From Mycolicibacter sp. MU0102 (GTDB lineage Bacteria; Actinomycetota; Actinomycetes; Mycobacteriales; Mycobacteriaceae): DNA of 64,000 nt. Location of the stretch: assembly GCF_963378105.1 (NCBI RefSeq), contig NZ_OY726398.1, positions 372,001 to 436,000 of the forward strand. The letters run 5' to 3'. A program made the translations under genes and the position numbers. The notes under the pieces were generated by a model that saw only the letters and a program-made list of their open reading frames with translations, had not been told where the DNA came from and searched no databases. Of this stretch, positions 18,139 to 27,293 are shown one piece after another (positions within the stretch are counted from its first letter, which is position 1; the number at the start of each line of letters is the position of its first letter).

Positions 18139-19170
18139 ATGCCCATCGCCACCCCCGAGATCTATGCCGAGATGCTGGGCCGCGCCAAGGAGAACGCCTA
18201 CGCGTTCCCCGCGATCAACTGCACGTCGTCGGAGACCATCAACGCGGCGATCAAGGGATTCGCGGACGCCGGCAGTGACGGCATCATCCAGTTCTCCACC
18301 GGCGGCGCCGAATTCGGCTCCGGACTGGGCGTCAAGGACATGGTGACCGGCGCAGTGGCGCTGGCCGAGTTCACCCACGTGATCGCCGCCAAGTACCCGA
18401 TCAACGTTGCCCTGCACACCGACCACTGCCCGAAGGACAAGCTGGACGGGTTCGTGCGGCCGCTGCTGGCGATCTCGGCCGAACGAGTCAAGGCCGGCGA
18501 GAACCCGCTGTTCCAGTCGCACATGTGGGACGGCTCGGCGGTGCCGATCGACGAGAACCTCGAGATCGCCCAGGAGCTGCTGGCCCAGGCCGTGGCCGCC
18601 AAGATCATCCTCGAGGTCGAGATCGGCGTGGTCGGCGGCGAAGAGGACGGCGTCGAAGCCGAGATCAACGAGAAGCTCTACACCTCGCCCGAAGACTTCG
18701 AGAAGACCGTCGCCGCCCTGGGCGCCGGCGAGAAGGGCCAGTATCTGCTGGCCGCCACCTTCGGCAACGTGCACGGCGTCTACAAGCCGGGCAACGTCAA
18801 GCTGCGCCCGGACATCCTGGCCGAGGGCCAGAAGGTGGCCTCAGCCAAGCTGGGTCTGGCAGAGGGCTCCAAGCCTTTCGACTTCGTCTTCCACGGCGGC
18901 TCGGGTTCGCTGAAGTCCGAGATCGAAGAGGCGCTGCGCTACGGGGTGGTGAAGATGAACGTCGACACCGACACCCAGTACGCGTTCACCCGCCCGGTCG
19001 CCGCGCACATGTTCACCAACTACGACGGTGTGCTCAAGGTTGACGGCGAGGTCGGCAACAAGAAGACCTACGACCCGCGCAGCTACCTCAAGAAGGCCGA
19101 GGCCGCCATGACCGAGCGGGTCATCGAGGCCTGCAACGACCTGCACAGCGCCGGTAAGACCCTGGCCTGA
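18139..19170 (+). CDS. fba: class II fructose-bisphosphate aldolase
   Basis: Zinc-dependent aldolase of glycolysis and gluconeogenesis, cleaving fructose 1,6-bisphosphate to DHAP and G3P. The 343-residue length matches the M. tuberculosis enzyme. Zinc and substrate residues lie in ALHTDHCPKDK, in the EVEIGVVGGEEDG region, and in FGNVHGVYKPGNV, FHGGSGS and NVDTDTQYAF. ATG 18139 is preceded by AGAGGAGAG; the frame is open further upstream but that part is antisense to DedA. In M. tuberculosis mgtE lies next to fba, but it is absent here and hairpin element B follows instead. Confidence 0.98.
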   Translation: MPIATPEIYAEMLGRAKENAYAFPAINCTSSETINAAIKGFADAGSDGIIQFSTGGAEFGSGLGVKDMVTGAVALAEFTHVIAAKYPINVALHTDHCPKDKLDGFVRPLLAISAERVKAGENPLFQSHMWDGSAVPIDENLEIAQELLAQAVAAKIILEVEIGVVGGEEDGVEAEINEKLYTSPEDFEKTVAALGAGEKGQYLLAATFGNVHGVYKPGNVKLRPDILAEGQKVASAKLGLAEGSKPFDFVFHGGSGSLKSEIEEALRYGVVKMNVDTDTQYAFTRPVAAHMFTNYDGVLKVDGEVGNKKTYDPRSYLKKAEAAMTERVIEACNDLHSAGKTLA

Positions 19171-19173
19171 GTC

Positions 19174-19234
19174 GTTGACTCTGCGTCCACGGCGGGGAAG
19201 TTCGAGTAACCCTCGCCGTAGGCGCAGAGTCAAC
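19174..19234. repeat. convergent-gene hairpin element, copy B
   Basis: Sixty-one bases with perfect 12-base arms GTTGACTCTGCG / CGCAGAGTCAAC. It starts 4 bases after the fba stop, between fba and a convergent gene. Read on the minus strand, its interior contains TTACTCGAACTT, aligning with CTACTCGCACTT of copy C, so it is a related element in the opposite orientation. Likely a terminator for fba. Confidence 0.75.
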
Positions 19235-19298
19235 GAACCTTGCTAGCTGCCGTGCCTGATTCGGCAGCCCAGCTTCGCCTCTCCTTCGTCGAGGATCG

Positions 19299-20132
19299 CT
19301 AGCTGCCGTGCGACTGGCAGATCTTCCACTGGTCGTCACGGAACTGTAGGTCGAAGCTGCGGGTCGAGCGGACCCGCGGCTCGTAGGCCATGAACGCGGT
19401 GACGTTGGCTTCGGCCTGCCCTTCGTTGACCACCACCTCGTCGATGCTGGCGACCACCGGGTACTGCTTTGCCGCCGAAATGCGCTGATAGGTGTCGTCC
19501 CAAGCCTTTTGGTCATAGTTGACGTAGCGGTCGCGGATATCGCCGCAGGTAAGGCTGCGCAGTGCGGCCAGATCACCGTTCTGCATGGCGATGTCGAAGT
19601 TTTGGATCGTGGCCCGCACATGCTCTTCCTGCGAGGCGGCCTGCCGCGTGTCGCGGGTCAGCCACAGCGTGCCCAGCACCGCGATGGCCGCGAGCGCCAA
19701 GATGATCAGGATCACCGCCATCACCCAGCCCCAGCTGCGGGACACGGTAGATGGCAGTTTGCCTCCCACTCGTGCCGGGATCTGTTGCGGTATCGCCTTT
19801 CCCGTCTCATCGCTCTGCTGAGCGATCAGTTCGGTGTCCGCATCGCCCACCGACGGGATGACCTCGGTGTGCCCGGCGTCGAATCCGGGTGCGGTGAAGC
19901 GGCGTTCCGGTGATCCGTCGGGTCCGGGTTCCTTCGGCGTGGCCTCAGTGGTGATCACCTCGGTGACGGCGTCGGCTTCGGCGGGTGTTTCCGCGAGGAT
20001 GGCCGTCGCGGTCTCGTCGTCCGCTGAGGTGACAGGCTGGATCTCGGTGACCTGATCGTCGCCGTCGGGCTGCTCCGTGGGAGCGCCGCTGTCGGTCGAC
20101 TCGGTGTTATCCGGTTCCGGTGGGTTAGGCAT
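19299..20132 (-). CDS. single-span membrane protein with Rv0361-like C-terminal domain
   Basis: A 277-residue bitopic protein. An acidic, Thr/Glu/Pro-rich cytoplasmic segment (1-130) precedes one transmembrane helix (WVMAVILIILALAAIAVLGT, about 137-157). An extracytoplasmic domain (160-277) follows that looks like the NTF2/DUF4878 fold of Rv0361. ATG 20132 is chosen because GGAGG lies 11 bases before it; a TTG at 20150 is the alternative. A 14-base sequence covering its stop codon, GCTAGCTGCCGTGC, is repeated at 19242-19255. Function unknown. Confidence 0.85.
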   Translation of the reverse strand: MPNPPEPDNTESTDSGAPTEQPDGDDQVTEIQPVTSADDETATAILAETPAEADAVTEVITTEATPKEPGPDGSPERRFTAPGFDAGHTEVIPSVGDADTELIAQQSDETGKAIPQQIPARVGGKLPSTVSRSWGWVMAVILIILALAAIAVLGTLWLTRDTRQAASQEEHVRATIQNFDIAMQNGDLAALRSLTCGDIRDRYVNYDQKAWDDTYQRISAAKQYPVVASIDEVVVNEGQAEANVTAFMAYEPRVRSTRSFDLQFRDDQWKICQSHGS

Positions 20133-20249
20133 GGGTGGCTGATCCTCCAATGTCCGCCGGCTGTTTCGGATCGGCTGCCGTTAGCTTACTGAGCGAGGCG
20201 CCGGCTTGCGGGAGTGGCTGGCCAAGGACGGCACGGCAGAATAGACGAT

Positions 20250-20666
20250 GTGACTATCACCGGTGATCTCCTCAGGCCCGATCCGATCTTGCTGCCCGGC
20301 GACCCCGACGCCGAGGCCGCCTTGCGGGCCGACCAGAACCCCGAGATTGTCGCGGCCGCGCATCCGGCGGCCTCGGTGGCGTGGGCGGCGCTGGCCGAAG
20401 CGGCATTGGCCGAGGACAGGGCCGTCACCGCCTACGCCTACGCGCGCACCGGCTACCACCGGGGCTTAGACCAGCTGCGCCGCAACGGGTGGAAGGGCTA
20501 TGGCCCGGTGCCCTACGCGCATGAACCCAACCGGGGCTTTTTGCGGTGTGTGGCCGCGCTGGCGCGTGCCGCCGACAGCATCGGGGAGACCGACGAGGTG
20601 ACGCGTTGTCTGGCTCTGCTCGATGACTGCGACCACACCGCCCGCTCGCCGCTGGGCCTGAGCTGA
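20250..20666 (+). CDS. DUF3151-family protein (Rv0360c-like)
   Basis: A 138-residue cytoplasmic protein of unknown function conserved in actinobacteria next to the Rv0361-like gene. It is Ala-rich and helical, with a conserved central segment YAYARTGYHRGLDQLRRNGW and HEPNRGFLRCVAALARAAD. I chose the GTG at 20250 (reading VTITGDLLRPDP), which begins the conserved part; the frame is open back to 20214. It is divergent from the Rv0361-like gene and convergent with the CDF transporter. Confidence 0.85.
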   Translation: MTITGDLLRPDPILLPGDPDAEAALRADQNPEIVAAAHPAASVAWAALAEAALAEDRAVTAYAYARTGYHRGLDQLRRNGWKGYGPVPYAHEPNRGFLRCVAALARAADSIGETDEVTRCLALLDDCDHTARSPLGLS

Positions 20667-20678
20667 CCCGCTAGGGCA

Positions 20679-21566
20679 TCAGCAGCCGAGTGGGCAGCGG
20701 CCACCCTGCCCGGCAGGTTCCACCTGCACGGTGGCGTGGGTCAACCCGCGAGCGGCCAGCACGGCCCGAGCCTCGGCCAGTACGCGCCCGGTGTCGGCGC
20801 TGGTGCCCAGGTGGGCGGTGGCCATGTCCTGGCCCGGAACCAACGTCCAGACGTGTAGGTCGTGCACGTCGGTGACGCCGTCGACGGCGGCGAGCGCGGT
20901 ACGGAGCTCGGCGACGTCGATGTGGCTGGGGGAGGCCTCCGACAGGATCCGCAGGGCCGCGCCGGCCAGCGCGAACGCCCGCGGCAGTACCCACAGCGCG
21001 ACGAAGACCGCGACCACCACGTCGGCGTAGGGCCATTCGGTGGTGATGGTGACCACGCCGGCGATCAGCACCCCCACGCTGCCGACGGTATCGGCGACCA
21101 CCTCCATATACGCGCCGCGCACCGCGAGACTCTCGGTCGAGTGCGATCGCAACAGCAGAGCGACGCCGATGTTGACGGTCAGTCCGGCGAGGGCGACCAC
21201 GATCATCGGCACCCCGGGCACGTCCGGTGCGGTGCCGATGCGGCGGATCGCTTCGGTGAGGATGAACGTCGCCACCCCGATCAGCAGCACCGCATTGGCG
21301 ACTGCGGTGAACACCTCGGCGCGGTGCCAGCCGTAGGTGCGCGACGGTGACGTGCTGCCGCGCCGGGCCAACATCACCGCCGCCACTCCCATGAACAGGG
21401 CGGCCAGGTCGGTGAGCAGATGGCCTGCGTCGGCCAGCAGCGCCATCGAGTTGATGGTGATCGCGGTGGTCAGCTCGATGACGAAGAACGCGCTCAGGAT
21501 CGCGGCGCCGACGACCATGCGCGAGAGCCGGGAGTCGGTGTGACGGTGATCGTGACCGGCGCCCAT
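20679..21566 (-). CDS. cation diffusion facilitator (zinc efflux type)
   Basis: CDF transporter of 295 residues with six transmembrane helices, exporting Zn2+ or a similar divalent metal in exchange for protons. Metal-site residues appear in TM2 (ADAGHLLTDLAAL; H-x-x-x-D) and TM5 (EVVADTVGSVGVL; D with a hydrophobic spacer). The N-terminus is His-rich (GHDHRHTD). The C-terminal cytoplasmic domain has VHDLHVWTLVPGQ, typical of CzcD/ZitB proteins, and ends CPLGC. No metal-responsive operator was seen upstream. It is inserted between relatives of Rv0360c and Rv0359. Confidence 0.92.
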   Translation of the reverse strand: MGAGHDHRHTDSRLSRMVVGAAILSAFFVIELTTAITINSMALLADAGHLLTDLAALFMGVAAVMLARRGSTSPSRTYGWHRAEVFTAVANAVLLIGVATFILTEAIRRIGTAPDVPGVPMIVVALAGLTVNIGVALLLRSHSTESLAVRGAYMEVVADTVGSVGVLIAGVVTITTEWPYADVVVAVFVALWVLPRAFALAGAALRILSEASPSHIDVAELRTALAAVDGVTDVHDLHVWTLVPGQDMATAHLGTSADTGRVLAEARAVLAARGLTHATVQVEPAGQGGRCPLGC

Positions 21567-21633
21567 GGGAGGTGAATATAGGCGGACCGGACCGCTGTCG
21601 GGCGTGAAGTTGGGTTCACGCCGGTGGGCAACG

Positions 21634-22419
21634 TTAGAACCAGGAGTTCCAGAACTGCGTCAGGCTCAAACCCCACGACACCAGCAGGCGCGGCACGTCG
21701 AACAGGTCGAAGAACCACAACACCAGTGAGAAGAACTTCTGGTTCAGCACCGGCGACGCAAGCAGCAACACCAGCAGCACCAGCAGGCCCCACTGCTGGA
21801 AGGGCGCCACGGCGCGGCGGGTCGCCGGACTCAGGTGCGGCTCCAGCGCGCCATAGCCGTCCAGCCCCGGTATCGGCAGCAGGTTCAACACCACCGCGGT
21901 CAGCTCCAGGAAACCCAGGAACGCCACCCCCGACCAGAACACCGGGTGTGCGGGATCGTAGAAGGCTCGCGTGGCGCCCAGCAGCAGCACGGCCAGCATC
22001 AGGTTGGCCGCCGGACCCGCCAGGCTGACCAGGGTGCGCCGTCGCGGTGTCATGAACGATGTCTGTACATAGACCGCCCCGCCCGGCAGCCCGATGCCGC
22101 CCAGCATGATGAACAGCATCGGCAGCACCAGCGACAGCCCCGGATGGGTGTAGCGCAGCGGGTTGAGGGTCAGATAACCGCGCATCTGCGCGCCGTGGTC
22201 ACCGAACCGCCAGGCGGTGTAGGCGTGGCCGAACTCGTGCAGGCACAGCGAGACCAGCCAGCCGGCGATGACGAACACGAACACCCCGGCGTAGGCGAGC
22301 GGCCGGATCTCTTCACCGGCGTGCCACGCCAATGCACCGCCTAGGGCAGTCACCGCCACCAGCGCCAGGAACACCGGGCTGGGCCGTACCGCCTGGCCGC
22401 GTAGGGGATGCACGTTCAC
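21634..22419 (-). CDS. site-2-protease-like membrane metallopeptidase (Rv0359-like)
   Basis: Intramembrane M50-type zinc protease of 261 residues with about six hydrophobic spans. The zinc motif HEFGH (SLCLHEFGHAYTAWRFGDHG, near residues 60-75) and the third-ligand region NLLPIPGLDGYGALEP are intact. No PDZ domain is present, as in the minimal S2P group. Substrate unknown. It is 11 bases downstream of the Rv0358-like gene and reads the same way, so they form an operon as in M. tuberculosis. Confidence 0.92.
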   Translation of the reverse strand: MNVHPLRGQAVRPSPVFLALVAVTALGGALAWHAGEEIRPLAYAGVFVFVIAGWLVSLCLHEFGHAYTAWRFGDHGAQMRGYLTLNPLRYTHPGLSLVLPMLFIMLGGIGLPGGAVYVQTSFMTPRRRTLVSLAGPAANLMLAVLLLGATRAFYDPAHPVFWSGVAFLGFLELTAVVLNLLPIPGLDGYGALEPHLSPATRRAVAPFQQWGLLVLLVLLLASPVLNQKFFSLVLWFFDLFDVPRLLVSWGLSLTQFWNSWF

Positions 22420-22429
22420 GCCCGTGAAC

Positions 22430-23095
22430 CTATCGGACGACCAGCCAGTCCTCGATGTGTCGATAAAAGGTGGACCGCTTCACCGTTCGGCTGCTGTAGA
22501 TGCCGTCGCGCACCACCAGCGCGCCGGTAGTGCCGAGCTGGGCAGCGCGCCCCGCCACCCAGCGTCGTACCCGGCCACGCCGATCCGGGACACCGGCGCG
22601 CACGCCCGGTGCGATGCCCATCGGCTCGATCAGCACCTCGGTCACCTCGCCGTCGAACAGGGCGGCGTCATCGACGATTCCCTCACCGTGCAGCACCGCG
22701 GCGCCGTCCACCGGCAGCCACCGGCCGACACCCACCAGTGCGGTGCCGGCGTCGTCGCGGACCAGCGGCACTGGTGCAGCGGAGCCCCGCCGGGCCCGTC
22801 GCGCGGCCCGCCACCCGGTCGTCAGCCGGTAGGCCGCAGTGGCCGGTGTGCGCCGTCGTGGTGCGTACCCGAGCTCGACATCGAGGCGGTCGGTGCGCAG
22901 CAGCCGGGTCAACGTCTGTGCCAGGTGCGCGTCGGCGCCTACCACCACCAACCTGCGATAACGGGCGATGGCGGCATCTAAAGCGTTCAAGTCATCGGTG
23001 CCCGGATCGTCGCCGACCTGCACCGTTGGCAGGCCACGCAAGGGGCGCGGCAGCGGCCGTCCGGCAAACAGCAAGACGACGGTTTCGGGCGGCAT
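22430..23095 (-). CDS. conserved hypothetical protein (Rv0358-like)
   Basis: A 221-residue cytoplasmic protein without a recognisable catalytic motif. The N-terminal half has an alternating beta/alpha pattern (VVLLFAGRPLPRPLRG, RRLVVVGADAHLAQTLTRLL) that could be a Rossmann-like domain. The C-terminus is basic. I chose ATG 23095, which has AGGAG 7 bases upstream; ATG 23131 would add 12 residues. It is followed closely by the S2P-like protease gene and is divergent from purA. Confidence 0.75.
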   Translation of the reverse strand: MPPETVVLLFAGRPLPRPLRGLPTVQVGDDPGTDDLNALDAAIARYRRLVVVGADAHLAQTLTRLLRTDRLDVELGYAPRRRTPATAAYRLTTGWRAARRARRGSAAPVPLVRDDAGTALVGVGRWLPVDGAAVLHGEGIVDDAALFDGEVTEVLIEPMGIAPGVRAGVPDRRGRVRRWVAGRAAQLGTTGALVVRDGIYSSRTVKRSTFYRHIEDWLVVR

Positions 23096-23207
23096 CTTCA
23101 GGCTCCTGGTGCCGTTAGTGGCGTTCAACACGCTCCTTGTGAATCTCTTCAGATAGGCTCAGTCACCGGCTGGACCACAGTAAGCCAAGACAGTTAGCGA
23201 GAATTCC

Positions 23208-24509
23208 ATGCCGGCAATCGTCGTCATCGGCGCCCAGTGGGGCGACGAGGGCAAAGGTAAAGCGACCGACCTACTCGGTGAACGAGTGCAATGGGTGGTG
23301 CGCTACCAGGGCGGCAACAACGCCGGCCACACGGTGGTCCTACCCACCGGGGAGAACTTCGCGCTGCACCTGATCCCGTCCGGGGTCTTGTCGCCGCACG
23401 TCACCAACGTCATCGGCAACGGTGTGGTGGTCGATCCCGGAGTGCTGCTCGACGAGCTGGCGGGCCTGGAACGCCGTGACGTGGACACCTCGCGGTTGCT
23501 GATCTCCGCCGATGCGCATCTGCTGATGCCCTATCACGTGGCCATCGACAAGGTCACCGAGCGCTACATGGGCAGCAAGAAGATCGGCACCACCGGTCGC
23601 GGCATCGGCCCCTGCTACCAGGACAAGATCGCCCGTATCGGGATCCGGGTCGCCGACGTGCTCGACCACGAGTCGCTGGCCCAGAAGATCGAGGCCGCCC
23701 TGGATTTCAAGAACCAGGTGCTGGTCAAGATCTACAACCGCAAGGCGCTGGAGCCGCAGCAGGTTCTCGAAGATCTGCTGGAGCAGGCCGAGGGCTTCAA
23801 GCACCGCATCGCCGACACCGGCCTGCTGCTGGGTGCCGCGCTGGACCGTGGTGAGAACGTGCTGCTGGAAGGCTCGCAGGGCACTCTGCTCGACGTCGAT
23901 CACGGCACCTACCCGTACGTGACGTCGAGCAACCCGACCGCGGGCGGCGCCGCCGTGGGCTCCGGTGTCGGTCCGACCCGCATCACCACGGTGCTGGGCA
24001 TCCTCAAGGCCTACACCACCCGGGTCGGTTCGGGACCGTTCCCCACCGAACTGTTCGACTCCTACGGCGAGTACCTGTCCAAGACCGGCGGCGAGGTAGG
24101 GGTGACCACCGGGCGCCAGCGGCGCTGCGGCTGGTTCGACGCGGTGATCGCCCGCTACGCCACCCGGGTCAACGGCATCACCGACTACTTCCTGACCAAG
24201 CTCGACGTGCTCTCCAGCCTGGAGACCGTGCCGGTCTGCGTCGGCTACACCGTCGACGGCAAACGCACCGACGAGCTGCCGATGACTCAGGAAGAGTTTG
24301 CGCGTGCCGAGCCGGTCTACGAGGAACTGCCGGGCTGGTGGGAGGACATCTCCGGTGCTCGCACGTTCGAGGACCTGCCCGCCAACGCGCGCGACTACGT
24401 GTCGCGGATCGAGGAGATCGCCGGCGCGCAGGTCTCGTGCATCGGGGTCGGTCCCGGACGGGAGCAGACCATTGTGCGACGCGACGTGGTGAGGGGCACC
24501 GGCGCGTGA
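23208..24509 (+). CDS. purA: adenylosuccinate synthetase
   Basis: Makes adenylosuccinate from IMP, aspartate and GTP, the first committed step to AMP. The 433-residue protein has the GTP/IMP-binding N-terminus GAQWGDEGKGKATDLL (catalytic Asp), NNAGHTVV, the TTGRGIGPCYQDK segment and the GVTTGRQRRCGWFDAV region. It is translationally coupled to the next gene by a GTGA overlap at 24506-24509. Gene order (Rv0358/Rv0357c/Rv0356c) is kept from M. tuberculosis. Confidence 0.98.
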   Translation: MPAIVVIGAQWGDEGKGKATDLLGERVQWVVRYQGGNNAGHTVVLPTGENFALHLIPSGVLSPHVTNVIGNGVVVDPGVLLDELAGLERRDVDTSRLLISADAHLLMPYHVAIDKVTERYMGSKKIGTTGRGIGPCYQDKIARIGIRVADVLDHESLAQKIEAALDFKNQVLVKIYNRKALEPQQVLEDLLEQAEGFKHRIADTGLLLGAALDRGENVLLEGSQGTLLDVDHGTYPYVTSSNPTAGGAAVGSGVGPTRITTVLGILKAYTTRVGSGPFPTELFDSYGEYLSKTGGEVGVTTGRQRRCGWFDAVIARYATRVNGITDYFLTKLDVLSSLETVPVCVGYTVDGKRTDELPMTQEEFARAEPVYEELPGWWEDISGARTFEDLPANARDYVSRIEEIAGAQVSCIGVGPGREQTIVRRDVVRGTGA

Positions 24510-25162
24510 GCGAGGGACAGTCCCCGCAGGACGCTGACGACACGACCGTCGATCCCGACTACGCCAGCCACGGCGGATTCCCGGACTATGCGGTCGTCGA
24601 CCCGAGTCCGGGCTTCGCACGGTTCCTCACCACGATGCGGCGTCTGCAGGACCTGGCGGTGTCGACCGACCCCGACGACGCCACCTGGGACGACGCCGCG
24701 GACCGCGTCGAAGCGCTGGTGGGGTTGTTGGAGAAGTTCCCGGCGTCGCAGGCTGTCGCCCCGGCTGGGCGCGCGCCGTCACTGCCGGGAATGGGCAGCC
24801 TCCTGCTACCGCCGTGGCGGGTCAGCCGGTTCGAGCCCGACGGCGTCTCGATGACGGGGTCGTTCAGCCGGTTCCATGTGGGCGGCAACTTCGCGGTGCA
24901 CGGCGGCGTACTGCCACTGCTGTTCGACTGGATGTTCGGGATGGTGGTGCACGCGGCCAATCGACCGATCAGCCGCACGGCGTTCCTGCACGTCGACTAC
25001 CGCAAGGTCACCCCGATCGACACCCCGCTGCTGGTGCACGCCCGGATCGAGAGGGCTGAGGGGCGTAAGGCGTTCATCGGCGCCGAATTGACCGACACCG
25101 ACGGCACCGTGTTGGCCGAGGCGCAGGGCCTGATGGTGCGGCTGCTGCCGGGGCAGCCCTAG
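24506..25162 (+). CDS. hotdog-fold thioesterase (PaaI-like, Rv0356c-like)
   Basis: Probable acyl-CoA thioesterase of 218 residues. The C-terminal half (about 95-215) is a hotdog domain, with VHGGVLPLLFDWMFGMVV as the long helix bearing the likely active-site region, followed by RTAFLHVDYRKVTPIDTPLL. The N-terminal 90 residues are acidic and helical. GTG 24506 overlaps the purA stop. Acyl substrate unknown; coupling to purA is conserved in mycobacteria. Its stop overlaps the convergent DoxX gene by 4 bases. Confidence 0.87.
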   Translation: MSEGQSPQDADDTTVDPDYASHGGFPDYAVVDPSPGFARFLTTMRRLQDLAVSTDPDDATWDDAADRVEALVGLLEKFPASQAVAPAGRAPSLPGMGSLLLPPWRVSRFEPDGVSMTGSFSRFHVGGNFAVHGGVLPLLFDWMFGMVVHAANRPISRTAFLHVDYRKVTPIDTPLLVHARIERAEGRKAFIGAELTDTDGTVLAEAQGLMVRLLPGQP

Positions 25163-25512
25163 CGGCGCGGTCCGCGCAGCGTCATCGACGCGAACAGGGC
25201 CAGAAACGACGCAGCCGGCACGGTGTTGGCGATGCTGTCGCGCACCCGGATGTGCGCGCCGACCGCCAGGACGAAGTACAACGTCAACGCCGCCGTGGTC
25301 AGCCGTGCCAGTCCCGGAAACCGGTGGACCGACAGCAGGCCGACCGCCGAAGCGGCTTTGACGATCGGCAGGACTGGCCGGATCTCTTGCGGGCATCCGA
25401 CGGTGTCGAGTGCGGTGGTGATGAACGGCGCGGGGATGGCACACAGCACCGCGTCGGCGGCCTGGAAGGCGGCCAAGCCGGTATAGGTCTTCGGTGACGT
25501 CAGCACACTCAT
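25159..25512 (-). CDS. DoxX-like small membrane protein
   Basis: A 117-residue protein with four predicted transmembrane helices, resembling the DoxX/DoxD family (helices around GLAAFQAADAVLCAI, VLPIVKAASAVGLLSV, TTAALTLYFVLAVGAHI and NTVPAASFLALFASMTL). DoxX proteins can join thiol-stress membrane complexes, but here there is no partner gene. ATG 25512 is preferred since the family begins at this point; an ATG at 25572 would add 20 unlike residues. Tail-to-tail overlap with the thioesterase gene. Confidence 0.75.
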   Translation of the reverse strand: MSVLTSPKTYTGLAAFQAADAVLCAIPAPFITTALDTVGCPQEIRPVLPIVKAASAVGLLSVHRFPGLARLTTAALTLYFVLAVGAHIRVRDSIANTVPAASFLALFASMTLRGPRR

Positions 25513-25616
25513 GGGATCGACAGTAGCGGCGGGGTAGCGCCCGTCGCGAGTGGGAATCTCACGACGCGACACGCCAACTCAGGCGTCGTGGAATTCCCGC
25601 TCGGCGAGGGGCCCCG

Positions 25617-27215
25617 CTAGTCCAGATTCAGCGTCGCCTCTTCCAGATCCAGCCGGTGCAGGACGTTGCGCAGCACCTGGTCGTCGATGCGGCCAATGTC
25701 GCGCTCATGGATCAGCGCCATCCGTTCGGCCGCCAGCATCTCCAGCCGGAGCCGGCGAAATGCCGCAGCGGCGGTCTCGTCGCTGTCGTCGTGGGCAGGG
25801 TCGAAGCGCCGCAGCCGTTCCCGCGCCGCGTTGCGCCGCCGGGTGTTCAGGCCGCGCAACGCGTCGGCGGCGCGCTCGCTGGCCGGTGACGGCTCGGTCG
25901 AGGCGAGTACTTCGTCGAGCCGTTGGGCAGCGGCCAGGGCCGCCTTGTCCTGCGCGGCGGCCGCGGCGACCGCATCGGCGTGGTCCTGGTTGGTGGGTAC
26001 GCCCAGCCGGCGGATCACCCAGGGCAGCGTGAGCCCGTGCAGCAGCAGGGTGCCCACCACCACCACGAAGGTCAAGAACACCAACTGCGGACGCCCCGGG
26101 AACGGTGCCCCGGACAGTGTCGTCAGCGGCACACCGAATGCGGCCGCCAGCGACACCACACCGCGCATGCCGGCCCAAGCCAGCACGAACACCTGACCCG
26201 GGGTCGGCGCGGCATCGCGTTGCCGGACCTTCTCCGACAGGATTCGTGGCGCGTAGGCGAAGGTCACCACCCACACCGCTCGCACAGCCAGCAACGTCCC
26301 GAACACCGCCAGCGATGCCACGATCAGCGTCGAGAAACGCACGCCATGCAGGTTCGCCACCACGGCGGGTAGCTGCAGCCCGATCAGCAGAAATGCCAGT
26401 GACTCCAGGACCAGTTGCACGGCGCGCCAGACGGCCTGGTCCTGCAGTCGGGTGGCGTAGTGGGCGCGGGTGAAGCGCTGCCCGAGGATCAGCGCGGCGA
26501 CCACCACCGCGAGCACCCCGGAACCGTGGATCTCCTCGGCCGCCAGGTAGATGACGAACGGGGCCAGCAACCCGACCGCGCTCTCCACCACCGGATCGGT
26601 CAGCCGGGCCCGGATCACCACGATGATGGCGCCGAACGCCACCCCGACCGCGACGCCGCCGACGGCGGCCAGCGCGAAAGTCAGCAGGCCCATGCCCCAG
26701 CTGGTGGCCACGCCGATCGCCGCGGCCAGGGACACTTTGTAGACGGTCAGCGCGGTCGCGTCGTTGAGCAGGCTCTCGCCGCCCAGCAGCGTCATGATCG
26801 GACGCGGCAACCCGATGCGGCGGCCGACGGCAGTCGCCGACACCGCGTCCGGCGGCGCCACGATCGCGCCTAGGGTCAACGCCGCGGCCAGGGTCAGCTC
26901 CGGCACGGTGTAGTAGGCGACCACGCCGACGGCGACGGTGGTGGCCAGCGGCAGGCCGACGGCCAGCAGGATGATGGGGCGCCGGTTGCGGCGCATGCTG
27001 ATCACGGAGCTTTCCAAACCGGCCGACCACAGCAATGGCGGCAGGATCACGAACAACACAAGTTCGGGCCGCAGGATGATCTCCGGTACCGCGGGGATCA
27101 GTCCGACCAGCAGGCCGGTAATCACCAACACCAGCGGCGCGGACAGTCCGCGATGCCGCGCGATGGCCGCGACCAGCACCGCGGCCACCAGGGGCCCTAA
27201 CAGTGCGGCGTTCAC
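25617..27215 (-). CDS. Na+/H+ antiporter, CPA1 family
   Basis: A 532-residue transporter exchanging Na+ for H+. Residues 1-420 hold about twelve helices; the conserved GAIVAPPDAVSATAV helix and the LNDATALTVYKV segment carry the ion-binding acidic residues. A cytoplasmic tail rich in Ala, Arg and Glu follows (about 425-532), predicted helical. It resembles M. tuberculosis Rv2287 (YjcE-like). GTG 27215 is chosen as the start; it follows GGAGG and begins directly before the first helix. A much longer in-frame extension runs antisense through purT and is rejected. Confidence 0.9.
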   Translation of the reverse strand: MNAALLGPLVAAVLVAAIARHRGLSAPLVLVITGLLVGLIPAVPEIILRPELVLFVILPPLLWSAGLESSVISMRRNRRPIILLAVGLPLATTVAVGVVAYYTVPELTLAAALTLGAIVAPPDAVSATAVGRRIGLPRPIMTLLGGESLLNDATALTVYKVSLAAAIGVATSWGMGLLTFALAAVGGVAVGVAFGAIIVVIRARLTDPVVESAVGLLAPFVIYLAAEEIHGSGVLAVVVAALILGQRFTRAHYATRLQDQAVWRAVQLVLESLAFLLIGLQLPAVVANLHGVRFSTLIVASLAVFGTLLAVRAVWVVTFAYAPRILSEKVRQRDAAPTPGQVFVLAWAGMRGVVSLAAAFGVPLTTLSGAPFPGRPQLVFLTFVVVVGTLLLHGLTLPWVIRRLGVPTNQDHADAVAAAAAQDKAALAAAQRLDEVLASTEPSPASERAADALRGLNTRRRNAARERLRRFDPAHDDSDETAAAAFRRLRLEMLAAERMALIHERDIGRIDDQVLRNVLHRLDLEEATLNLD

Positions 27216-27293
27216 CGTCGCTGCACCTCCATCCGCTTTCCCCCTATCCTGGAGCAGCATGCAACATTGCCGTGGCACGGGGAGGGTGGGGCG

